This document shows, piece after piece, positions 43,301-53,200 of a DNA stretch of 57,085 nt. The stretch is from Rhizoclosmatium globosum. Lineage: Eukaryota > Chytridiomycota > Chytridiomycetes > Chytridiales > Chytriomycetaceae. A program made the position numbers and the translations under genes. The DNA lies in contig MCGO01000231.1 in assembly GCA_002104985.1 (NCBI GenBank), forward strand, positions 1 to 57,085. Direction: 5' to 3'. Under the pieces are notes generated by a model that was given only the letters and a program-made list of their open reading frames with translations, was not told the origin of the DNA and ran no database searches. Position 1 is the stretch's first letter; each line of letters begins with the position of its first letter.

Positions 43301-44159
43301 CTCGACTCCTCCAATATTCGGTGATAACGAAACTGGTCTTCGTTTCGTGGGGTTTGGAGAAATTGATCTAGATCGAACGTCAGGAAAAGGCTCGCCCGCA
43401 CCTCCAAATTCTTTGTTGATATTAGGTTTCTTTAAAGACATTGTACGTCGCTTTGAAATTGTTGGTGAAGCTTTTGGCTTCATTAAAGGGCTGGAACCAG
43501 CCACAATCGCTGGAGTCGTTTCATCATGTCCTGTTGACATATCATTGATCCGTTCTGGTTTAGGAGACGAATCAAATACGGCAGGATCCTTATTAATATC
43601 ATCGTCCGATAATTGTGGCATCAACAGTTGAGAATCTGGATTTGCAGACGAATTGTCGGAACGAACGATGTTTCCAAAAGCATACTCCATTGGTAAAAAC
43701 GGAGACACGGATTTCGGAGGACTCGTATCGACGGTTGTACTGCGACTGACAGGCGGTTTGTTTGGGTCTGCTCGTGCTTCCGCGAGGACTGCAGCTTCCA
43801 TTTCCGCTCTGAAGTAATCAATCAGCACTCGTACCTTGGGTATAGAATTATTTGTTCTGCGATCTAAATGTTCAATTTTAACTAAAGCTCACCTGCGCTT
43901 GGATAACTGAAACAGCATCGCGTTGCTGTTGAACTTGGTAGACTAGTCTTTCCATACCCTCAATAACAATCATTTTCTTATCATTTTCAGTCAATGAGGG
44001 GTCTTTTGGGTCTATTTTGGAGTAATCTCTCGTTGGCGCCGAAAATGAAACATTTGGACGTTCAGAAGCACGTCGTGAGGATGATCGACGCGACCATGAG
44101 CGATGGTCAGGATTAGGAGCTGAGCGTCGTCTAGTTGAAAATGATTGCGACTGGTCCAT
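40312..44159 (-). CDS. HCN/CNG-type cyclic-nucleotide-gated channel A with PVTFK filter
   Basis: A six-helix channel with HCN-type C-linker and cyclic-nucleotide domain. Exons (minus): 44159-43893, 43834-42520, 42439-42059, 41999-41619, 41566-41344, 41291-41006, 40956-40735, 40682-40649, 40595-40312. S1 is LVSLAYFYVLAVVPYRIAF; S4 is DLIRLARLFRLSK (R-x2-R-x2-R-x2-K). The pore helix YSQGMWMALANMI leads to PVTFKAWRPDT where HCN has CIGYGRQAP, so no GYG. The C-linker KYQGKVFDEEQILSELNPWL is HCN-like. The cyclic-nucleotide pocket YFGELSMFTDIQRPATMTA keeps the Glu and Arg. A long disordered Ser/Pro region (about 550 residues) precedes S1. N-terminal module: DPSLTENDKKMIVIEGMERL. It lies 36 bp downstream of channel B's stop. 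Ion selectivity cannot be predicted. Confidence 0.87.
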
Positions 44160-44198
44160 TGGAGATTGACCTTGATTTTCCGATTTTATTGGCAATCA
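44160..44198 (-). other. Stop-to-start junction between channels B and A (in-frame TGA)
   Basis: Channel B ends with TGA at 44198-44196. The next codon, TTG at 44195, begins an open frame in the same phase that runs through channel A's first ATG (44159) into its exon 1. AATAAA (44190-44185, minus) sits six bases after the stop. So a single TGA separates two channel-coding frames, and the only DNA between them that could hold channel A's promoter is 36 bp plus channel B's coding sequence. Confidence 0.85.
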
Positions 44199-47100
44199 AT
44201 CAACAATTAAGTCCTCCTCTTCTTCAATAATGTTTTCGCCATCTTGATTGGTATTGTTATTTTGAAAATTAACATCTTCACCGTTATTTAGCTCATATTC
44301 AGCCTCATTTTCTTCAATCTCACGCAATTCTGCTGCAATGGCAGTAACTTTTTCGTAATAATAGTCCACTAGTTTTACGCTTATGTCTGGAAAGTCTTCA
44401 ATGAGTTTCAAAAGCTGATGCCGCCGCAGCGCTCGGCACTGACATGCCGTAACTGCTGTCAATGTTGCGGTCCTCTGAATATCAGCAAACATCGACAGTT
44501 CTCCAAAGTACGTTCCTTCATTGAGATATCCCACCTGCGTTTCATTTGTGTTAAAAGCGTAAGTTGTTCAAAAATGCATACCAATTGTGAGTCTTGTTCA
44601 ACACAAACTTGTCCTTCGACCAAAAAAAACATTTCATCACCTGACTCATCTTGCTGAAAAATGCACTCTCCAGGTGCAAATGATTTTCGATCCAGTAACT
44701 CGGCGATTGTTCTAAAAAGTAATTCATTCCGTCCATCGTCTTCGTCTCTTTGAAAGAAAGGCACTTTCTTCAAAATGTGTTCGCACCCAAACAGAAGTAT
44801 TTCCTGGGTATAAAATAATGGAGTCAGCGGATATAAGCAAATTTATGGAGTGGCTTCACCTGACGTAACCATGGATTCAGTTCGCTCAAGATTTTCTCCT
44901 CGTCGAAAATCTTGCCTTGATACTTTAAATAATACCCTCTCAGTAGATACTGTCCCAGTCTGCTGTGGCTAATTTGGCGAGCTTGAATGTATTCCCTGAG
45001 CTGATCAAGACGGGTGATGAACTTTCCAACTGGACTTTGACCATTCACACTAAGTGCACTGATAGTTCCAGTAATTGTAGCACTTAGTAATCCTCCACAA
45101 AGACAAAATAGTATTTCGGACCATTGACCTCCAACAGTATCTGGTCTGTAGTAAGTGTTAGCTCCACGTACGGAACAGTTGAAGTTACCTCCATAGTTTA
45201 AACGTCACGGGTATAGTATTTGCCACTGTCATCCATATCCCTTGGGCGTACTTCGCGGTTAAGTTCATGGTTTTGGGATGAATGGGTTCCCAAGCCTTTG
45301 CTGTGAAGCCGTAACTCCTCCCAAATAAGAAAATTGCACAAGAGTGAAGATGAATGAAGAGAACCAGTAGTCCAAAAAAGGTGAACACAGTCATAAATGT
45401 CATCCCAACACCTTTCATTACTGACATGAGAAATAGTTGCTTGCTCAAGATTTGCACGTACCTAGTACACTTCGCATAAAGAAAGCCACTCTCCTGAAAA
45501 ATGGCGTTTTGAGAATTACAGGGAAGCGGAACAATCTTATCATCCGAATAAGATCAAAAAGGGAAGCATTCAACCCTCTTGCCGCACAATAAGGAGCCAT
45601 AATTAAGCCCCATGGCAAACTGGAAATTACATCGGTTATGAAAGAAAGAGAAAGCAGATTCTGGAGGAAGGACAAAATGAAGGAAATGTCGTCTTCAAAA
45701 TCCGGATCAGTTTCTTGGACGGTTATTAAATTGACGCAAGTGTCAAGGCTGAAAACCACCGCGAGAATTATACTTTCATATTCAGCGAGGCCATCGTTAT
45801 AGGAGATTTCCCATGGAAGGAGGAGCAGAGTGTAAAAGTAGAATACTAAACTTGTTTAGTAAATGCCAATCTACAAATGACGATAAACTAACGTGAAATG
45901 AATGGAATCCAAGCGTTTTTGAAGGCACCATCAGGGTCCACACCCGTCATAAACAAGTGCAAGCTGTGGCTTAATTGGAAGTTGGACTCTGATGTTCCTA
46001 TACTCTCAATTAAAGTGTTCTTTGAATCTTTCTTTTCTGGAATTTCTTTTTCTCGAATTATTTCGAATGACAGGACTTCACGGTCTTCGTTTGATGCTTG
46101 GTTGTGGGACTGTCGGCGTGGCATAGATGTTTTGGGGCTGAAACTTTCCCGAAATAAATGAGTTCTAAGGTTGGTTGTGCCGTTTCGTTGAAGGGACGAG
46201 CTTCCATTTAAATTTAGACTTAACCCCGCTGTTTCTATAGTTAGGCTCTCCTTCACACGAATAATCCTTACATGGCGGACTTTTTATGGAAAAATTGCGT
46301 TTTATAAACCTATTCAGACTTCTTTCTGTCTCAAGGCCCTGGATTGGCCCTTTTTCATAATCCTCAAGAACCGCGAACGAAGCTGAGGGCGCCATAACCA
46401 CTTTGCTCTTGATTGTGTGTGATTTTTTTACAGTCATATCTGACTCATTTGCAGCCAATTGCGAATGATCCCTGGCTTTCGGAAGTGCTTTCTGGGATAA
46501 GGATTCACTGTGGTCAAGTAGCCGATTTTGGGCTGATTTTTTATCCTTCAGCGTCTTGCTGCGGGTTACAAACACATGTTTGATTTTTGTTTCATCATTT
46601 AATACTCCAGAATGTTGTGTAATCTTTCGCTTAATACTTTTGAAAGCTTTTTGGATACCTTGGGATTCATCAGGAACATCCTCAATGGGTCCTTTATCGC
46701 TATCATCAAGGACATCATCTTCGTCATCCCGGCTAACTGATTGACTTAACATTGACTTTCCAATATGTTGAGCTCCTTCCAATATTTCCGATCCACGACG
46801 CGATGCATCTGTCACAATCAAATCCGGAGTTTCCATCAACACTGGAGTTTCCTTTAGATTATGATGGTCAAGCAGACTCACGCCCATTTTTGGCTTGGCC
46901 AATGAACCCTTTCTATTCACGGAGAGTTTACGACCTAGTGAATAAACCAAACCTGCGGGTGAGACTGCCATGGGAGATGAATCATTTGATAACTGGCCAG
47001 CTCCCTTTTGTGCATCATCTTGGATCAAATCTGCAAACGAAAACTTGTTGGGAGCATTTACATCCAGTTTCTTGATGCTGAGAGCTTGTACTCGCTTACC

Positions 47101-48279
47101 GCCAATTGTAGCGGGGCGTTTTAAAACCATCGGACTCTTTAGAGTGGCTTTAGTAATATTCGTCTTCTCCACATATTCATTTGAGCCCATTTCATTGAGA
47201 ATTTTCGCCGAAACGCCTACACTAGGTGGAAGAGGAATATCAATCGCTCTTTCGAGTGTTGGAGGTTTGGATAAGAACTCAAACTCTGACTTCCATACAT
47301 AAGGCTGCGATGTCGAAGGTGGAAGTAGTGTTTGGCTTTTTTTAGATTGTGGTGTGGTTGGAGTCATATCTAGTCTTCCAGAATTCACTTTTTGGATGCT
47401 ATTCATAATAGATCCAGACAACGACGGCACATTTTCGGGATGAAGAGGTTGGGATGGGAATCTACGTTTTGTTGATTGGTTTGGAGTCCACGGAGGAATT
47501 ATGTCAGAAGAATCAAAATCAGCTACATTGGGCATAGAAGGTGAAGCAGTTTTCGAATGATCAGGAGTTGATTCAGTGGAATCGGCATTCTCAACCACAG
47601 ACAACGGAGTTGAGATTCGACCCTTTAAGTTTTTAACTCCCGTTCTAAACTCGACTTTGTCGCGTTTCTTCAGCTCTTGAAAGTCAATTTCAGTTTGTGA
47701 TTGGTGAATTGACATTTCTGCTCGTTCTTCAGCTTCAGCAAATACTGCAGCCTCCATTTCCTCAGTGTAGAACTCAATGAGAGCCCTCACCTATTGTAAA
47801 TTTTAGTGCTTGAAAGAGTACTATCATTTCGGCTGTGGTACCTGCGCTTGAATCATGGCAACAGCCTCACGCTGTTCAATCACCTGAAGAACCAAGTTTT
47901 CCATTCCTTGAATCAATATAGCTTTTTTATCATTTTCCGTCAGTGTTGGATCCCTTGGATCTATGCTAGGCACTGAGTGTTTTGCAGAACGCTTCCGAGT
48001 CAAGACTGATGGTCCAAGTGAAGGTTTTCTAACCGACTTCCGCGGATGTCGCGGCGAATCTTGCTGTTCCCTCGAAGCTTGAGAAAATATTGAAACACGT
48101 TGAGTGTAAATTGATGTTCGAAGGGGGCTTCCCGGAAGTTTGTCGGCGGACCCACGGATGTCACTATCGGACTGATCTGGTTGAAGCCGAGACGCTCTAC
48201 GCGTACGCGGAGATGCTCGAACGTCTGAGGTGGATCTATTAATCAGTGAGTCGCCGGATCGTTGTTGGTGTGGAATCAT
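44196..48279 (-). CDS. HCN/CNG-type cyclic-nucleotide-gated channel B with PVTFK filter
   Basis: Tandem paralogue of channel A with the same exon layout. N-terminal module: DPTLTENDKKAILIQGMENL, then QREAVAMIQAQ/VRALIEFYTEEMEAAV across the first intron. A disordered region of roughly 500 residues follows, then S1 (FISLFYFYTLLLLPWEI), S2 (SIILAVVFSLDTCVNLI), S4 (DLIRMIRLFRFPVILK), pore KYAQGIWMTVANTI then PVTFKLWRPDT (PVTFK at 45197-45211), C-linker KYQGKIFDEEKILSELNPWL and pocket YFGELSMFADIQRTATLTA. The intron before S1 is 43 nt (GTAAGG...AACAG). The nearer acceptor (TATAG) would create a stop, so the second one is chosen. The acidic C-terminus EENIIEEEEDLIVD ends 36 bp before channel A. The start at 48279 gives MIPHQQRSGDSLINRS. 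Confidence 0.86.
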
Positions 48280-48594
48280 CCTTCAGAGAGAATTGTCGCG
48301 TATAAAATCTAGAAGAAAAGAGGAGGAGAGAAACTGACTAGCAGAGAGATATAAAGTATGATTAAATGACTACTAATTTCAATCGAGCGCCGAAATGCCG
48401 ACTTTTGCAAGCTTGATAGTTCTTTCACAAATTTCTTAAGTTACACATTTTAAAACCAAAAATTATAGTGTCTGTAATGAACTCTTCTCCTTTTTAAAAA
48501 TGAGTTTTCGTTTTCAACTTATCTGCACTACGTATGTCCTTTGTGATTGATTGACATCAAACTCTTCACCCACCCCACCCTCTCCCCCGCAAAA
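48280..48594. promoter_or_regulatory. Divergent promoter region, channel B / Gly-Ser membrane protein
   Basis: This 315-bp interval lies between two opposed starts. It is AT-rich, with AAATTTC/GAAATTT words and short A/T runs. No clear TATA box was seen for either gene. It is presumably the only upstream promoter for the channel pair. Confidence 0.4.
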
Positions 48595-50129
48595 ATGCCT
48601 GCAGTCCTCCACTATTTCCAGGAGTTTGCAGCCGACTTTTATAACGCGAGATTCTTTGCCATCGAAGTACGCCACCGCTTCGCGTGTCGCTTCATCGAGT
48701 GTTTCCTTCCAATTGGGTAACGTTCACCTCCAAAGCCCCTCTATACCGCACTTACTGATAAATCAACTCAAATACAAAAGGATCTGGGTGATTATGATTA
48801 CACAGGCGCGAGATTTGGCGAGTTTCACAGCACCATGGTTGAACCCTCTTTGGGGTACGGAATGGGCTTTGAGTATTATTGGTGGACCTGTTGCTGCTGT
48901 GTTTTTGTATGGGGTTCATAGTTTGCCGCTTCAAGAGCCGTTGCCGAGTAGTATTTTGCTTGCGATTGAGTTTAGTTGTGATGCATTTTTCGGGTTGCTT
49001 TGGGTGAGATCCTTTATGTTCTTGCTTCCTTGAATATTTGTTTTTTGATTATATTTTTCGAGTTTAGTTGATACAGACGTGTGTTACGGCTGGAGTGTTA
49101 ACTGCAAATGGATTGGCGTGTCCTTTTATATTGCATCCTGCACCAACGGATTACTATGTGGAAAGTACCGAGGCACCGGCTACAAATGTCGTCTATGTGA
49201 CTCAAGTGATATGGAATAATGCTACAACAAGCTCTGCTGCGAATTTGTCAGCGTCTGCAACTTCGACTCTCAAATCTGGAGTCGCTTCAACCCTGTCACA
49301 AACAAGCCTTCTTCAATCAACAATTACGAGTGCTATATCAGCTGCTACTACAACTTTGTCTGTGTCAACCCAAACTCAACAGTTACTTTCGTCTGCGACG
49401 AGTCTCACATCAACATCATCAGTTTCAGTACCACACACATCAACTATTATTCTCGTTCAATCCAAAACTTGTTACCCACTATTGCAGAATCTCTCGATCT
49501 TCAATGGACTGATTACAGCCTTCTTTTTCTTAAACATTGCGTTTGATGTATGGTCGTATATGAAGGGTGTGTACTGGGACTACGACGAATTTACCGATAG
49601 ATCCAGAGCAGAAACGATGGCTACAATTCGAAAAGTGAACAGGTTTGGGCTCGAAAGCATTGGCATTGGAAAGGGAGAATATGCACGTAGCAGACGAACA
49701 AGTCGATACGGTGGAGCACTTGCTGGAGGTAGCCGAGCTGGGAGTAGATTGGGAAGTACTGTTCAGCGACCTGGAAGCAAGTTTGCGAGTGCGGCGGGAA
49801 GTTTGGCTGGGAGCACGAGTGATTTGACTACCGGTAAAGGTCTTGTGGCAGGACAGGGTATACTGGCGGGAAGTAAACCGGGAAGCAAAGCGGGAAGTAA
49901 GATGGGAAGCCAGGCTGATGGATTGGATCAAATCGACAAGAAAAAGAAGGAAGATGGATGGAGCAATATGAAGGGAGCAAGTTGTGCACCAAGAGTTGGT
50001 GATTCTGCTGTTGGGCCTGGGTTGAGTGCATTGAAGATGTTTACAGGAAGCAGTTCCAAAAGTGTTGTTTCAAACGCAGGAAGCCGAGATGGATCCGTAG
50101 CATCGCTTTTAAAGAAGAGTGGACGCTAG
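48595..50129 (+). CDS. Multi-pass membrane protein with Ser/Thr-rich loop and Gly-Ser-Lys repeats
   Basis: Not recognised. Exon 1 reads MPAVLHYFQEFAADFYNARF and, using the GTAACG donor at about 48718, continues to FIECFLPIG. Exon 2 follows with WVIMITQARDLASFTAPWLN, LSIIGGPVAAVFLYGVHSL and LLAIEFSCDAFFGLLW; exon 3 begins LIQTCVTAGVLTANGLACPF. A Ser/Thr-rich loop of about 120 residues with N-glycosylation sites follows, then a further membrane helix (IFNGLITAFFFLNIAFDVW). The cytoplasmic tail has repeats of the type GSRAGSRLGS and GSKPGSKAGSKMGS (about 49720-49920). The layout suggests a plasma-membrane protein with an external mucin-like loop and a basic internal tail. It shares a divergent promoter with channel B. 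Confidence 0.65.
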
Positions 50130-50216
50130 ATTATTTATTATTAGAATTACACATTTCTTCTTGTTTCTCCTATTCACTTTGCTGTCAATTTCCTTAACCA
50201 ATTTAGCAACTTGGGG

Positions 50217-53200
50217 ATGGGCAACACACCGTCAACACAGAGCACGGTTGCGGCCCTCAAGAGCGCAGTAACGCCAACAGTTGAAAAGGATGAGTCAGCG
50301 AGTGTGTTCCGGCGCCACGGAGATGTCTTTGCGGCGCTGCTTCTGAAGGCGGCCTCCGCAGCGCCGCCGTCGAATGCGAGTGCAAATTTGCGCAGTGTCC
50401 GAGTGTTTGTCAGCGGCGGCAGCGGTTCGTTTTCTTTGGTATTTGTGCGTAGGTGATGGTACTGATTCGCTTTCATTGTTCAACTAGACTTTTCGCGGGA
50501 GAAGGACGCCCTTCATGCACACGTTCTGCCGCTTGTGCTTCAGTTTTGTCAAGTTTTGGGCGTTGGAGTCGATGTTGTTGACTGGTTTGTCTCTGGGTTT
50601 CAATTGGTTGTTGTGTTTACGTTGGCTGTTTCTGCAGCGCCTGGAACCTTTCTGAGCCTGGATTGCACAACAATGAACAGGCCCAGGTTCGTTGTTGTAC
50701 CTTGTTCGAGGCGGTGCTTGAGCTAACTCCTCTTGGCATCCACCCCCTCTTAATTCCCATTGAAACAGAGATCCCTCAATGCAATCAACGAGGCATTTGA
50801 CGATCAGCATATTCCAATCTTTATTGCTTTGCTCGGTATGTTGAAGGACGGACCCTGAATGAGTGTGATGTGATGGCGATGATGTCAAAGTGGCGTGCCC
50901 TCCAATCAACCAATTCCAACCCCCTCCATCTATGGATTCATCAAAAACCACCAAATTGCATCTGAAATCAGAATCTATATTTGTGAAAACAGCAAGCAAG
51001 GCAATCGAATCCGTCATACTAGTCAATTGGCTGTGCCCCTTATTTTCAACTGGAAGCATCTCACCAAAGACATAAGGCTAACTACGACTCATTACAGGCG
51101 ACAAATACGGAGCACCTACTCTCCCAACTACAATTCCATCTACCGATTTCTTTGCCCTACGCACCCACCTCCTCACCCTGCCACAACCTACTCCATCTAA
51201 AGTCTCGCAGCTTCTGGACGTTTGGTATGCCCCAGACGACAACGCTCTTCCTGTACCTGTGCACCGCCTTCGCCCCGTTTCTACAATCTTCCCTGCTTTC
51301 TCATCTCCCAGCGCCGACCAGCAACAACGCCAAGAAGCTGAACAGCTTTGGAATGATGTCCAGGTTGAGCTGGCTCGTTTATTGAAATCTGCTGGTGTTA
51401 CTATTGCCGGAAAGAGTTTGGTTGATCTCGAAGTAAGCAGGGGTTACGAGCTTGGGGCTGGATTGAGACGAAAGGATGGACTCTTCTGTTTCCAGTTGAG
51501 TTGTTCTTCATCTTAACTTTCAGCATAAATATCTAATTTCGCCATCATTTAACAGGCGTACCCTCTTGGACTTGAAGCGCACAGCAACGGAAACTCCCGA
51601 ACTCTCAAAAACATATATTGATTTGGACTTTACAACTCCTTCCCCACAAATCGCCAAAGACCTCACCGCTGAAATTACACGTCTCCGATCAAAGCACCGT
51701 GCGACCCGCTTCTACGCCATCCCATGGCTCCCAGAACTTGGTTTCGCTCCTGAAACCGACAAGACACATGCAGCATACCTCCAAAGTTTCGTTGAAGATG
51801 TCGCCAAACTCGTTTGTGAAAGCATTTTGAAGCAAGTTGGTGGAGCTGGCAGTGGAGTTGCGAGCGGCGTTGACGCCGAAGTTGCGAAACACAGTCAAGC
51901 TGTTTTGGCAGAGTGTGCTGGGTTCGTTGGACGTGCGGAAGTTTTGGAGAAAGTGGAGAGTGAGTTTTTGGGTAGAGAATCTGGGCGGGCTTTGGTTGTG
52001 TATGGTATGTATTTGTTTCTTCAGTAAGGCGTAGTAGGCTTATTAAGATTCTGTGGATGCATAGGTACTTCTGGTATCGGTAAAACTGCCTTCATGTCCA
52101 AAGTTGCCCAAAGAGTGTATGAAATTCGCCCAGAATCTGCGATTGTTACAAGACTTGTGGGTACCACTGCTGATTCTTTGGACTCTCGCTCTTTGCTGCG
52201 TTCTCTCTGTACAGAAATTGTCAACATCTATGGAGCTTCTGAGTTGAAAGACAAGGTCGAATTTGAAGCTGCCATCAGTCATGAAGTTGCTGAGACAACA
52301 GGTGAATTGACGTTGGAGGAAAAATTGGGCAACTTGGAGCACTGGCCACCTATTAGCTACGAAGGCCTGAAAGCTGGATTTGAAATCGCTCTCAAACTCG
52401 CTGATGAATTGAGACCACTTGTGGTGGTGAGTTATCTGTACTTAGGTCAGGTATGGATTAATAATAACCCTTAAAATTAGATCATTGATGCGCTTGACGA
52501 GCTCGCTTCTGACGATGACGCTACATCGTTAGACTGGCTTCCCAAAGTTATTCCTCCATTCGTCAAAGTCATTTTGTCTACGTCACCAACCACTCGTACA
52601 GCAAAGCACCCAACACTTTCCATTTTGACAACGTTGTACCCTCCATCTTTGGAGTTCCCACACCTCGAACTCCCATACTTCACTGAAGATGAAGTCTCTC
52701 TCATGATCGACTCCCTCGCGACTCAATCTGCTCGCGTCCTACAACCCAGTCAAAAAGATGCTTTGCTGGGCAAATGTATCGCTTTGAGTCTTCCCTTATA
52801 TATTCGTGCGGCTTGGACGTTGCACGCTAGAAAATGGACTAGTTCCACAACCGTGGATGTTATTTCACGAACGGTGAAAGCTGAAACTGTTCTTGGACTC
52901 CTGGAAGACTTTTTCGACGGATTGGAGGCCAAACTGGGACGTTACTTTGTTGCACGCGCACTTGCATATTTGACTGCTGCCAAACAGGGATTGAGTGTTG
53001 GAGAGTGGGAGGATTTGTTGAGTTGTGATGAAACGGTTATGAACGAGGTTTTCAAGGTATTGGGTGATTATTTGTTGATTAGTGGTGCTAATGTACTCTG
53101 TAGTTCCAAAACATGCCCATTCGTCGTATCCCCCCTATTTACGTTCAACGCTTGTTGGAGGAGCTTGGAGATTCTGTCGTTCAGAAGCATGTTTATGGAG

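Noticed and set aside
44164..44201. A possible tiny intron removing the TGA between channels B and A
   Set aside because: The only GT-AG pair available gives about 34 nt with a poor donor (GTTGAT) and no branch site, shorter than any other intron I accept here. A fused product by splicing is not supported.
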